Part shown: piece after piece, positions 30,691 to 41,299 of the stretch
How the letters are laid out: the number at the start of each line of letters is the position of its first letter
How positions within the stretch are numbered: position 1 is the stretch's first letter
Origin: Odontocerum albicorne
Lineage: Eukaryota > Arthropoda > Insecta > Trichoptera > Odontoceridae
Direction of reading: 5' to 3'
Assembly: GCA_949825065.1 (NCBI GenBank)
Contig: OX463848.1
Location: forward strand, 37,627,994 to 37,691,993
Length of the DNA stretch: 64,000 nucleotides
Position numbers and translations under genes: made by a program
Notes under the pieces: generated by a model
What the model was told of the DNA's origin: nothing
Database searches by the model: none
The model's input: the letters and a program-made list of their open reading frames with translations, nothing else

Positions 30691-31379
30691 TATTTTGAGA
30701 TTTATTTTATTGCTTTCATGTTATGAGTTTTGTTTATTTTTTTATTTTTGTAAAAGTTTATTTGATTTTTTGTAAAAATTGCGGCCGTTAAAAATTAATT
30801 GATAAATAAATGTTGAATGCCGCTGTGTATATACACTCGAGATGTGGCATCCCATCTTCGACTTTTTCACTTATTCCATTTTAATGAAAGGCTCGATATC
30901 TTGTATATCATCCCTTGTATCCCTTTCCTCCATTTCTTCGCCGAATATTATTTTTTCAATCACATTTTATTTTCCAGCGCGCATCTTTTCAAGCGCTCTT
31001 ATATTATAATCTTATCCAGCCTCTTTTAAGAATATTCTTGCTTATTTTGCTTTATTAAAAGAAAACGTTTCTATTATTATTTTGCTTACAAAAAAAATCT
31101 CGTGAAACATCTTTTTCCAGAGACGTCAGCATTCTCAGTTCTCACAGTGGCAGGCAGAGGCGGCGTGGACACTTATGACTTAGTTAAACTATTATGGGTT
31201 CAAACCTACAGGACTATTTCGTTAGTCTTTATATGTATTTTTTAACACCTAAAGCCTTCCTACACTTCCGATCGAAATCATGACAACATTTCCAAGTGCC
31301 AGGCTCATTTTTGAGAAATCCAGATTTTTTTGGGAAGGGTTTTTGCTAAAACTGCTATATCTTAGTAAAATTTTTGAAT
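30691..31379. other. Mostly unassigned; tRNA-like patch at 31,155-31,210
   Basis: 31,155-31,210 has GGCGTGGACACTTATGAC and GGGTTCAAACC (good B-box match), possibly a SINE head on the plus strand. The 70-codon frame at 30,817-31,029 has no recognisable domain. Confidence 0.35.
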
Positions 31380-31490
31380 TAATTTTTTATTTATTTATTT
31401 TACACATGACAAGAAATATACATCATTTGTGAAAAAATAACAGGTCATTTAATTTGGACACAAATTTCAATGGATCTGGGTTGGTTTGAA
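31380..31490 (-). mobile_element. Rep-T copy 3, 3' end only
   Basis: Plus-strand TTTATTTATTTATTTTACAC, CATTTGTGAAAAAATAACAG, AATTTGGACACAAATTTC and TGGATCTGGGTT match the 3' end of Rep-T copies 2 and 4. Confidence 0.7.
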
Positions 31491-32604
31491 TATTCTGAGA
31501 CTTTGTGTGTTATTTGTTTGAAATACTTTAATAATATATTTGAATATGGTAATTCCGCAATATTATCCTTTGTGAAAAGCTACATCACAATATTCCCATA
31601 AGTACCAAGTTCCACTTTTCTTCTTGAACTTATCATATACGAGTACCTTGCAAGTTCTGTAGGGTATTTTTTTTGGCAGTTGATGGGATACATATCAACA
31701 CCTGTTTAGACATGCTCTTTTTCAATCTATTTAGAGGGTCCAGCAAGTTCTTTATTCTGTTTGGATCCATAAATTGTAGTTGATCTATATATTCATATCG
31801 TGTATTATCGTTTTAAGCTGATCGTTTCGTGTTCATGCGTGAAAAATGACTGACTATTAATCATTCTTGGTCGTAAATGGCGTCTTTGGATATAGCCATC
31901 TACGGTTTTTTTGAGTTTGGTATTGCTTGCTAAGTCTTAATGTTTGCACATTTTTCTGGTACATGAAGATTTTCATTACATCTATCTGACCCTTTTTTAG
32001 TGATACCACTATCATTTTCCATTCCAAAATGGCGCCAGCAGAAGGACCTTCCTCCCTCAGGACAGCTTTTTTAAAATCAAAGTACGACTACATCCATTAC
32101 AATTGTACGCTTGCATTATAAGGGAAATTAAGTCATTCCTAGTAAAAATACAGGTAAAAAAAGGACAATTGCATGTCTTTCTAAAAGGTGAACATCAAAA
32201 TGAAGAGGAGAATATTATCAACACTTAAACAATAAATCATATTTTAGGACCCTTAAAAGTGATCAGTTCAGAAGAAGAAAAATCGCAATATTAAGATTTA
32301 ATTTACTATATCTAATAAGGCATTAAAATCTTTGTTTATATTTTAATGACCCAGTCCGCGCCTGCAATATCTAGTGACAATAAATTTAAGAATATCCAGC
32401 ATCTTTTATGAGAGCATCCTCACCCATCTACTCGAGTTACTCAAATCTGAATGGACAATTTTAAATGATGCTGCGTTTTGAAAATCTTGAATTATTTTTA
32501 TATCCATTCTTCCCTTTTCTGAGTGGCAACATTATTTGGTATTTTTCACTTCTTGTATACAACAATTCATCGAGAGAAGTATTTCTCTTTTAATTTTTAT
32601 TCAT
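31491..32604. other. Unassigned stretch
   Basis: Contains the piece at 32,025-32,060 (AAATGGCGCCAGCAGAAGGA) related to 21,870-21,910. No gene or element recognised. Confidence 0.45.
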
Positions 32605-32628
32605 ACGAAAGTGTTTAAACACTTTCGT
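32605..32628. repeat. 24-bp perfect palindrome
   Basis: ACGAAAGTGTTT followed directly by its inverse, AAACACTTTCGT. It lies shortly upstream of a LINE tail and is not T-rich downstream, so I do not call it a terminator. Confidence 0.85.
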
Positions 32629-32689
32629 CAAATACATTTGAAAGAGCCGAACCATACTCGTAGATTGAAAAGATCTGAATATCTTAAAT

Positions 32690-33020
32690 TCTGTAGAAAA
32701 AGCGTGCACTGAGAAGAATATATAAGGATACAATGTAAAACAGAATACGGCATTATATTATTTCGGATGAATATGAACTTGTGGCTGGCTGAAAGACTGA
32801 TGTGAATTAAAGCACTCTATGATGGTTTGGGCACATGGAACGAATGGATGAATAAAGACTAACAAAATAATTATATAGTACAAGTGTGAATAGAAGGCGT
32901 CGTTGAGGAAGATCTGAGAATATATGGTTAGACAAAGTATATGACATTTAAAAAAAAGGAAATGTAAAAAGCCAGAGAAACATTAATACCTGTATGATAA
33001 GAAGTGTGATTGTAGAAGAG
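32690..33020 (+). mobile_element. LINE reverse-transcriptase C-terminal tail
   Basis: Frames give WWFGHMERMDE, RLTK, LYSTSVNRRRR, GRSENIWLDKV, the tail of an insect LINE protein, with two stops within it. Upstream frames (TEYGIILFRMNMNLWL) are too decayed to place. Confidence 0.7.
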
Positions 33021-33101
33021 GCAAATCATGAGTGAAAAATATTTTTTTACAGTTTGAATTGATTTGGTGTTAAATCATAGAACTCCATTTTGAACGATAT
33101 A

Positions 33102-33277
33102 ATTGAGCACTTAAATGTTGGAAATTTCTATACAAATTTAAATTAAAGTGGCATACCTGTTTTGCTATTCAAAAGCATTGTCAAACTGTTTGACAATGCT
33201 TTTGTAAAGCGAAACAGGTATGTGACTTTAATTAATTTTAATTTATTGTGTAGATTTTATTCACATTTAAGTATTGA
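33102..33277. repeat. Imperfect palindrome of about 176 bp
   Basis: Centre at 33,187 (CAAACTGTTTG). Inner arms AAAGCATTGTCAAAC / GTTTGACAATGCTTT and ATACCTGTTTTGC / GCGAAACAGGTAT are strong, and outer arms (ACTTAAATGT / ACATTTAAGT) are weaker. Foldback-element-like. Confidence 0.75.
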
Positions 33278-33938
33278 ATAATTCTGTTTAAAAATATACG
33301 ATATTTTAGCATGTTCATATTTTGTGAAAATAAACAAAAAACCAAAGACAAATGTTATTGTTTCGCATTTTGATTTCATTCTATAATCGATTTTTTTTCT
33401 TACAACATTTTCAAATTTGAAAAAACCTCAAAAGTACAATAAGTAAGCCTGATTCTTTAATTTCATAACAGAAACGTTTTTAATATTGTAAATTCAGATT
33501 ACAAAGAGCATGGAATCAAATGTGACTGTTTTTATTTGTATTTTGGAGTTATTTATTAGTCCCTCGAGGAAATTATTTCATTAATAATAAACAATATAAA
33601 GATAACAATAGCGCTAATTAGAGATCAAACTCCCCTCAAGGGTGCTTCAACCCAGATTTCAAGTATAAAAAAGGCAAGTTTTTTTGTCTATGTGGTGAGA
33701 GAGTTACTTATACGGTTATTAATACTTTAATTATCATCTACTTGCGACGAAGAATATTTAACAGAATAAAATTGATTATTAATTACTTAAATGTATTCCA
33801 TCCTGTCGTTTAGTTCATGACTAAGTACCGTGACTCCTATGATAGCCTTTGACGACTCCTTTCCATCCATCCTTGCACTCCGTGGCTCGAAGGGAAGTTG
33901 TTAAGGGTAGTCCAGTTACTTCTCTCACTTAGTCAGTA
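33278..33938. other. Unassigned stretch
   Basis: Nothing recognised. 33,600-33,650 includes CAAACTCCCCTCAAGGG, a weak DR3-b-like piece. Confidence 0.4.
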
Positions 33939-34545
33939 TGTAGGAATACCTACCCAGATAAATAAATAAATAAATAATTGTCAAAATGAATAATTGAATT
34001 GTTAAAACACAAATAAATTAAATTAATTATTGTTAATAATAAACATACAGGGTCATTGACCGATCAAGTATTCATAGATAGCTACACGTCAAGAACGGCG
34101 ACAATGTTTACTATTTTTATAGTACCCGCGATTTGTCCAGTCATCTCCAAATATAAATAATTAACCTACCGCCAGTCCATGCGCCAGAGCGAGATAGAAT
34201 ATGTATCGCGAACTGGTTCATTCATTGGTATAAATTGCCCGCACTCTGAGAAATAAACATACTTTTATTGTCGTCCATTCAACTGTCACGACGTATTATT
34301 TATTTACCTGCTGTCCACTTATCGATTTATATCCGCATTCCTGAGTCTATATTTATTGAAAACAAATCAAGATCATCATGACAAATAAAGACAAGCAATC
34401 CGCTATATTGATGACTCTGCACGAGAAGTAACGCAGAATCAGCTAAAACGAAGATAACGATGTCGATATCAAAATCATCAGCACGTTCTAATACAACACA
34501 CGCTACAAAGATAACGACCATCGTTACAAGTCCAAAGCATCTTCT
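33939..34545 (+). mobile_element. LTR-C copy 2 with attached internal start
   Basis: LTR 33,939-34,406 (TGTAGGAATACCTACC to CCGCTATA), collinear with copy 1, with GGTATAAATTGCCCGC and GAGAAATAAACAT signals. Internal sequence follows: TTGATGACTCTGCACGAG, leader, and an ATG at 34,460 opening a gag-like frame (MSISKSSARSNTTHATK) that is conserved with copy 1. After about 34,545 the DNA matches a LINE on the other strand, so the rest of the element was lost. Confidence 0.78.
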
Positions 34546-35107
34546 TGTGTATCATCCTTCCACGCCTCCATTAATCACAAACCTCTCTAAACTAATTCCT
34601 TGGCCAAGAATGTTTGCTCAAAGAATCGGTGGACTCATCGAATGAATTTTGTCAACAAGCTGTCAGTGATTCTCAGTTCTCCGAAAATGGAGGCGTTTGT
34701 TCACCTTGTCGTTCATGGAATTCATAACATTCTTCACTAGCACAACATTCATCGTCTCTCGCTCGCTCTCAGAGTCCAAGTCTTCGCGTCATACATTAAT
34801 ATTGCGAAGACGAGATACTTCACTAGGCGCATTCATGTTGTGACAGTGATAGTTCTGTTCTTCTTTATCTTTTACTGCTTTGACGTTATGATTTTTGTCT
34901 TTCCAGTCCTTTTTTCACCTCAGTCTCACATCCTCCATTGTTGGTTATACTGCTGCCTGAGTAAATAAAGTGAGTAACCACTTCTAGATTATGATTCACA
35001 TTATTTGGGGACAGTTTGTTACTGCGGTCTATTATCATAAGGTCTATTAACCTTTTGATTTCCAAACCCAGGAGATTGCTCTCGTTTTCCACCATTTTAA
35101 GGTGCAC
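34545..35107 (-). mobile_element. LINE (RTE-like) reverse-transcriptase C-terminal region
   Basis: Minus-strand frames in order: LEVVTHFIYSGSSITNNGGC, ETEVKKGLERQKS, then after frameshifts LDSESERE and MNVVLVKNVMNSMNDKVNKR, LHFRRTENHWQL. These correspond to the (Y)LGSSIT-NGGCE-EIKRR region and the TWTLRA-ER-MD...MLRI-W--RR-N region of RTE-type proteins. Multiple breaks. Confidence 0.72.
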
Positions 35108-35689
35108 TTGTTTTTCTTCTGATGTAGCTTTATACTCGTATATATGACTGAATCCTAATTATATTTAAATGTATAATGTAACTTATAAACCAAATAAGCT
35201 TTCATTGTTTAGCCTTTTTATGATATTAAATATTATCTCACTCTCATTTTTATTAAAAAAAAATTACTTCATTAAGAATGAAAAATCAAAGAGTCGTGTT
35301 TTCACCTGCAGCTTTTGCCCGTTTTAAAAATAATTCACAATAGTCTTGTCAATAACACCGAAAGTATTGTTTTTTATTGAATATTTTACTTGAGAAGTAT
35401 TTTCACTGAATTATATTATCATTATTTTTCTATGTTTTTTTTTATAAATAAAGTTTTAACAAGCACCAATTACGTAAACTTTCTTTGTATTTGTTTTATC
35501 CACGAAATGTCAATAAGTTTCGGAGAATTTATTTCATAATTAAACGATTTTTTAATTGAATTTTTAATTAAATAAATATTTTCTTGTATTGATTTTTCCC
35601 TTGAACATATTTGCTTCCAACCTTCTTTCCTACGATTTGAAGTTGATAATTATTCCCTCTATTTTAAGAAAACTATGTTTAACAATAAG
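35108..35689. other. Unassigned AT-rich stretch
   Basis: Nothing recognised. Confidence 0.4.
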
Positions 35690-35985
35690 TTATGTATATA
35701 TACGACTGCGAGACAAAACAATTACAGAAATTTGAAATGAAACTCAGACTATGAAGAGACTGAGTTCGGGGACATGGAAGTAAAGGATGAAGAAAGGCTA
35801 ACAAAAAGAAATACAGTTTAAATATAATCGGAAGGTAGGAAGCCAGGGAAATTATCGGTAAATAAAATGAAGATATTTTGAAAGAAAGAAATAGAAGAAG
35901 AGAAAGAAGTATAGAGCTATATCCTCTCTGCCTACCCCAGATTATATTAATGATACAAAAAAAGTTGTAGTAATGAATATGCATG
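35690..35985 (+). mobile_element. Probable LINE tail
   Basis: Frames include GHMEVKDEERLTKRN and, after stops, a Lys/Glu-rich stretch ending YRAISSLPTPDYIND, resembling the GHME--DEERLTK tail and final residues of insect LINE proteins. The minus-strand 101-codon frame is a shadow. Confidence 0.5.
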
Positions 35986-35991
35986 TTAGTT

Positions 35992-36199
35992 AAAATGCGT
36001 TACTTTCTCATGTAATATATTGACACCTAATTATAATGCGTTACTTTCTTATGTAACATATTGACACCTAATTAAAATGCGTTACTTTCTTATGTAACAT
36101 ATTGACACCTAATTAAAATGCGTTACTTTCTTATGTAATATATTGACACCTAATTAAAATGCGTTACTTTCTTATGTAACATATTGACGCCTAATTAAA
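35992..36199. repeat. 41-bp tandem repeat, five copies
   Basis: Period 41 bp, with AATGCGTTACTTTCTTATGT followed by AACATATTGACACCTAATTA; starts at 35,994, 36,035, 36,076, 36,117 and 36,158. Alternates TGTAAC and TGTAAT. Confidence 0.93.
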
Positions 36200-36299
36200 A
36201 AATAAAATCTTTGAATTATACTATTGTTTATTCATTGCAACCTGAAGGGTTAAACTAACTATAAAATTCAACTAACTATAAAATTTTAAAGAACGCATT

Positions 36300-36396
36300 A
36301 TTGATAACTAGACTGGAACCATTTTTGAATAATTGTAACCAACAGAAATCAAACTCGCAGCCCTGTAGTTGGAAGATAGTATATTAAACAGCAATC
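36300..36396 (-). mobile_element. SINE-A head and body, cut by the hAT insertion
   Basis: On the minus strand: CTACAGGGCTGCGAGTTTGA (B-box region), then TTCTGTTGGTTAC and GGTTCCAGTCTAG, matching SINE-A. The A-box side runs into the hAT element; GGAAGGCG just past the right target duplication may be its continuation. Confidence 0.5.
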
Positions 36397-37637
36397 CTGT
36401 ATACCAGTGGTTCCCACCGGTGGGCGTTGAAGAGAGCTAAGGGGTCGTTTTTGGTCCAAGGCAAATTTAGGGGGCATCGAGGACCAACTGCTGCCCCCTG
36501 GGTGATACTCGCAAGAACGTGTTGAAAAGTTTGATTTTAGTACTAAAAGTCAACGAACGCATGTTTCAATCTATCAAAGTGTACATGTCAAAAGATTTTA
36601 TGACCTCTTTTACTTAGTTGTAACGTTTTTTTGAAAATAAAGTTGAGTAGTTAAGGATTTGTTGAAATTTAAGAATGATTTAGCTTATTTAACTGATGAT
36701 ATAATAAATTTAATGAAACGAATCTACAGCTGCAAGGAGATGATTTGAATTTGATCAAAGCAAATGCAACTATTTCTGCGTTCGTGTCAAAACTTCCCTT
36801 GTACAAACGAAATTTGAATCGAAGACAATTCTATCAGTTTTCAAATCTTTCGTCTGTGTAAACAAACGATTACGGATTCTGGTATTTTGCCAGCATTTGG
36901 AAGCACTTAAAGAAGGTTTTACAAACATATTTCAGAGTGCCCTTAACATGATCATTCCAGATTGGGTCCTAGAACCTTTCTCAACCCTACAAACAGTAGA
37001 ATTATCACTGCAGGAAGGAGTTGATAGAATTGTCAACAAATGGCAAGTTAAAATTTATATTAAAAAAAAGATATCAAAAGTTTTGGCTTTAAAGGCAAAT
37101 TCCAGTATTATATCCGGCTTTATGGGCTGCATCAAATAAGTTTTTCCCCGCATTGCCATCATCATATTTATAGCCGAAAGAGGATTTAGCGTGGTCAACA
37201 ATTTACTAACTAAAAAATGAAACAGATTGTCAATAGTGGACCGCGGCGATTGAAGATTGCTGATGACAAATATGGCACCAAATATCGAAAAATTTATATC
37301 ACCACAGCCCTCTCACTAATAAAATTATATTAATTTTTTTAATAATACATATTTGTTAATCAAACTTTGAGCAACATACCATATGTTAATATATTTTAAT
37401 AAAGTAATTTTTAAAAAATGTCCTTGTTTTACAATATATAATATAGTTTACTTCACCTAAGAGGGGCGCCATTGAATCACAGTTTTAAAAAGTGAGCTAT
37501 GACCCAAAAGAAGTTTGAAAATTATGGGTTACACTATTGATTTCAAGAACGGTAGTCGGTGTGTTTTTTTTTTCTGAAAAGGGGGCGGTGAATATTTTTT
37601 TTTCGAAAAGGGAAAGTTGGGAAGCTATGCTGTATAC
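36397..37637 (+). mobile_element. hAT element, ZBED-like, with perfect 8-bp target duplication
   Basis: Element 36,405-37,629 (1,225 bp) between two exact copies of CTGTATAC (36,397-36,404 and 37,630-37,637). Left end CAGTGGTTCCCACCGGTGGG; right end read inward CATAGCTTCCCAACTTTCCC. Both fit the CA..GTTCCCA style of hAT ends. Carries a decayed transposase. Confidence 0.88.
36640..37330 (+). pseudogene. hAT transposase (ZBED5/FAM200-like), truncated and broken
   Basis: Ordered pieces: KDLLKFKNDLAYLTDDI, LQLQGDDLNLIKANATISAF, VSKLPLYKRNLNRRQFYQF, EALKEGFTNIFQSAL, IPDWVLEPFSTL, AERGFSVVNNLLTKK and NRLSIVDRGDLRLLMTNM. The last two are the C-terminal dimerisation region shared by hAT transposases and their domesticated ZBED5/FAM200 relatives. 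The N-terminal BED zinc finger and much of the DDE core are absent. The longest open piece is 36,897-37,139. Dead copy. Confidence 0.85.
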
Positions 37638-37779
37638 GGAAGGCGCCCGTGCGTATTGCTTTATTGCGTTCAAGATAGCATACTTCAGCAAATACATAGT
37701 CTTGACTGATCAAACTTAAAGTTCTGTGACGAGATCAAACTTCCATGATAATCAATCGTCAAATCTGCAGCCTTTTGAT
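37638..37779. other. Unassigned
   Basis: Short gap between the hAT element and SINE-A. Confidence 0.4.
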
Positions 37780-37985
37780 AGCTTAAGTTTTTTTTTTAAC
37801 CTAGCGAGTTTATTGCCATGTGGCAATCTCTTCCAACTAACCAGAAAGATGTTTTTATAGACCCTAAGTGTTGACCAGACTGGAATCCTATTTAAAAAAA
37901 TCTGGGTTCCAGCGGGGATCGAACCCGCAACCTCCGGATCGGCAGACAAGTGTCTTACCACCAGGCCACGGAGGTCGTTTTATAT
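37780..37985 (-). mobile_element. SINE-A, best-preserved copy
   Basis: Minus strand from about 37,976: GACCTCCGTGGCCTGGTGG (A box), ACACTTGTCTGCCGATCC, GCGGGTTCGATCCCCGC (B box), TGGAACCCAG, T-rich linker, CCAGTCTGGTC, and the tail CTGGTTAGTTGGAAGAGATT with the hairpin ATTGCC-ACAT-GGCAAT (37,812-37,827). Transcribed by Pol III in a live element. The ends of the tRNA-like part do not pair, so it is not a tRNA gene. Two other entries share its tail (28,440 and 45,750). Confidence 0.85.
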
Positions 37986-38049
37986 GGAGGTGTTTTTTTG
38001 TTGCTTTTTAGTGCTTTAAAATAATATGACAAATAGCTCATATTATATT

Positions 38050-38490
38050 GTATTACATTTTTATTGTATACAGTACAATCTGGCAGACTTTTTGTCAAGT
38101 GCTAATCTATTCTGATGTGGAACTAGACAGAGCACATTGTCAGATTCACTGATAATAGATGGACCCAGAAAGTGCTGGAGTGGCGACCAAGGACACAGAA
38201 ACGAAGTGTGGGAAGACCGCTTGCAAGACGGTCGAATGACATTAGAAAAGTAATTGTAAACAATGTACCCATGATAATAACGAGTGGAGAGAAAATCTCT
38301 ATCTAACACTAAAAGTCAACAGAGCTGATAATGATGATGAATCTCTTCCAACCGACCAGAAAGGTGTCTCGACATACCTTATATGAAAACTATACTTTAA
38401 CTCTTCTAAAACATCTGAGTACAAACGGGAGTTATACACGCAACCCCCGGGATAGACGAAATTTTACCAACTGGGCCACGGAAAACGTAT
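38050..38490 (-). mobile_element. SINE-A copy interrupted by a LINE tail
   Basis: Head and body at 38,339-38,490 (GCCCAGTTGG A-box side at about 38,475, TCCCGGGGGTTGCGTG region, then TTTCTGGTCGGTTGGAAGAG on the minus strand) and the extreme 3' end at 38,050-38,095 (GTCTGCCAGATTGTACTG, TATACAATAAAAATG). The hairpin region between them is replaced by the LINE fragment of the next entry. Confidence 0.65.
38096..38338 (+). mobile_element. RTE-like LINE 3' fragment inside SINE-A
   Basis: One frame reads HIVRFTDNRWTQKVLEWRPR then TQKRSVGRPLARRSNDIRKV, a diagnostic C-terminal tail of RTE-type reverse transcriptases, ending in a GATAATGATGATGA tail. The minus-strand frame here is a shadow. Confidence 0.78.
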
Positions 38491-38774
38491 ACCCGTAAAT
38501 TATAAAGTTCAAAACGCATAAATTCATATTTAATGTGGTCTAAGAATAAAAATCTAACTAAGGGTACCCGTTTACTTAGAAAAAATGGTAACCTTAAGAA
38601 TATGGCCTTTTTTTACAAGCTTTTTTTCTAGTACTTCATCTTGCATACTCAGGGTCATCTTAATCACATGATCAACAGAGCTGCTGCCTAGGGTGCTACG
38701 TTTCAGATCGTGCCACTTCACTAAGGTTTTTTATTCTTTATTTATTATGTAATTCAATTCTTTTTTCGGATAAT
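38491..38774. other. Unassigned
   Basis: Nothing recognised. Confidence 0.4.
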
Positions 38775-39412
38775 TTTTTTATTTTTTTTAAATTTACTTA
38801 CTTTACACATGATAAGAAACATACATAATTTGCGGAAAAAACAGATAATTAAATTTGGACACACAATTTTAATAGATCTGGGTTTGTAGCCTTTCATTTG
38901 TCGTGTCCTCAGTAAGGTTTTTGACAGTTAGTATCTCACTGAGCATGAAAAAATAAATGTATGCCTCTTTCCGATTTTTTATTATATAAAACCCTGTTGC
39001 ACATTCTCATCAACCTGACAAACAGTGACACTCAATTAAATATGTATACATCAGGCGAATCAAACCCCTCACACTGCATCACCATATTTCATATCACATT
39101 ACCAAAAGCAAAAGTAAATTTTCTTCTTAGATTAAGCGCGTTAGAAAGCACTCATCAACATACTTAAGTGACTGAATATATATGTAACATATGTTTGTGT
39201 GTATATTCTCGTTTGTATACACATGCATTATTTTTTATTTTAAATAATTTTTTAATTTTTTTTTTCTATGTAATTGTTCTTCTTTTTTAATGTCTTGTAT
39301 TTTTCAAAGTAATTGGGCTAAGCCTGTGTTGAAAAAATAAATAAATAAATAAATCACTTCAGATATACTAAAACGTTTATACCATTATATACCGCACATA
39401 ATTGACTTTTAT
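38775..39412 (-). mobile_element. Rep-T copy 4, split by a younger insertion
   Basis: Left part 38,775-39,082 is collinear with copy 2 (AATTTGGACACACAATTTTA, GATCTGGGTTTG, CATTTGTCGTGTCC, TTGCACATTCTCATCAACC). The collinear match then resumes at 39,353-39,412 (ATCACTTCAG, ACGTTTATACC, TACCGCACATAAT). The segment between is the insertion of the next entry. Confidence 0.72.
39083..39352 (+). mobile_element. Retroposon 3' end inserted in Rep-T, ATCAC target duplication
   Basis: 270 bp flanked by ATCAC (39,078-39,082 and 39,353-39,357). Ends with GGGCTAAGCCTGTGTTGAAA and an AAAATAAATAAATAAATAAA tail, typical of a 5'-truncated insect LINE. No coding part is retained. Confidence 0.7.
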
Positions 39413-39840
39413 TTTTTATTATGTATGCACGTAAATATACTACCCCTTCACAAAATTTCAGCGAAATTCAGAACTAAGTTTAAATAATCAATTTACATAG
39501 TTAATCTACGTTCAGAAATGTAGTCACTGCATTCAGAATTTCGAAAAGAAACTGTTGAAAGAGACAAGACATATTGGAATTTATTTATTGAAATGTTAAA
39601 ACTAATGAAAAGAAATGTAAAAAATAATTTATTTATTTCGTTGATTTAGTGCAGATTATGTTTAAAATTACATTTTAAATATTTACATGTTTTTTAGTAT
39701 TTAAAAAAATCAAAAACATTAAACCATTTTTTATCAATGATTTCACCTCAAACTTCGTAAAACTTAATATTAGATTTTTTTTATAAATAACTTCGTTATT
39801 CTACAAATTACTTTACTCTCCACTACACGTGTTAAAATCT
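39413..39840. other. Unassigned AT-rich stretch
   Basis: Nothing recognised. Confidence 0.4.
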
Positions 39841-40003
39841 CTTACCATGAGACTCTTCAGAATGAGAGGGTCGGGATAGGAGGTAGAAACTCTCATGTAA
39901 TTAGTGTTTAGCGGAATGCTTCTTACCATGAGACTCTTCAGAATGAGAGGGTCGGGATAGGAGGTAGAAACACTCATGTTATTACTGTTTAGCGGAATGC
40001 TTC
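39841..40003. repeat. 81-bp tandem duplication
   Basis: TACCATGAGACTCTTCAGAA starts at 39,843 and again at 39,924; both copies end in GTTTAGCGGAATGCTTCTTA. The repeat unit includes the 3' edge of LTR-B, so it duplicated that edge plus flanking or internal sequence. Confidence 0.9.
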
Positions 40004-40431
40004 TTATTTGAAGAGATGATGATAGTAGTTGTTGGTAAATAAATAAAATACGTTAAATCGCAATGCGGAAGGAGAGAGTGAATAAATGTTTTATTTATCA
40101 GTATGTGGGTATTTATAACATTTCAGAATGGGCGCGGGAGTGCGCCCGCGATATATTTTTATCTCGCTTCTGTGCGTGCAGAAATGGTCAATTGAAGTAT
40201 TGTAGATATCGTAAATAGTATTGTAGGTAAACAATTTGTTTATGGAACCGGCGAGACAGCGTGATCCATTCTCTTTCTACTGTGGAATGCGGCGCGATGT
40301 CCGGCCGCGTCAATGTTTTGGTATGTGACCTTCGGACTGTAAAATATAATTCGTCAAGGTATCCAAAGGTCGTTTCGTCGGTCGTTGACCGTATGTGTTG
40401 ACAATATTTAGCGACGACCGTGGTTCCCACA
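39986..40431 (-). mobile_element. LTR, family B, copy 2
   Basis: Minus strand from TGTGGGAACCACGGTCG (right end 40,431) to CATTCCGCTAAACA (left end about 39,986). Shares with copy 1 ATATTGTCAACAC, GGTCAACGAC, the GCGCCCGC/ATATATTTTTATCTC block and an AATAAA-type signal. The target duplication is obscured by the 81-bp duplication. Confidence 0.75.
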
Positions 40432-41299
40432 AGTGGAATAACAAAATACTTTTTTATTTAATATCAAATAAAACAATTTAGTAAAATATATGGTGAAACG
40501 AACTTTTTCAAATAAAAAAATCATATATACTTGTCCCATAAAAAAATGTTATGCCAGAATTGTGATGTTGAAATAAAAATAAGATTGTTTCGTAAATTAT
40601 GAAAAAGGATGCTTGATATTGTTAGCTCAGGGCACTTAAATATATTAGAACGGACCTGTCCATACCGAAAACCCTGTAATGTTTCATTGTTTCATTTCAT
40701 TTTTACGAATTTATTTTTCGCAACTTCCGCCAAGAGAACTCGAGTGGAATTTCTTCATTTTTTCCACATATTTTAATATCATCCACCCAGCTGTGTCCTT
40801 GGGAAGGAGGCTGGATATTGAGATTCTGTTTATCTTTAAAAGTTTCGTATATTTTTTTTAGATATTATGATTTATATGTTAACTTAGATATTAAATATAA
40901 CAGTTCCATAGTATTCTGTAACAGACTTCGTAAGTGGTTCATTTTTTATTACACAACGAGGATGTACTTTAATTTAAAAGCGTTTTTATTTTCCCTGTAT
41001 GTAAATCAAGATCGAAAAACAAGCGTTTACTACTTTTTAATTTAATTTAACATATTGAATATAATATTAACCTGTACACCGCGTTAAAAATCAAATTCCA
41101 CGAATCTTGTGCGTGGCACAATTTCGGCGTTTTTTAATTTCTAAGTTTAAACGCGTATTTTGTTTAGAACCACTGGTATTTGATAACACCACCAAGTAAA
41201 CATGACATTCAAGTAATTTTCTGATAATAAATAATAGTCATTACTCTTAAGGAGACTCATTAAATGAATGAGATAAACTAAACATTACGTAAAATACAC
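40432..41299. other. Unassigned AT-rich stretch
   Basis: Frames at 40,679-41,045 are Phe/Tyr-rich and low-complexity. No gene called. Confidence 0.45.

Noticed and set aside
32605..32628. Rho-independent terminator
   Set aside because: Perfect palindrome but no T-tract and a eukaryotic context.
37905..37985. tRNA gene (good A and B boxes)
   Set aside because: Acceptor-stem halves do not pair, and a T-rich linker and LINE-derived tail follow; several diverged copies show it is a SINE.
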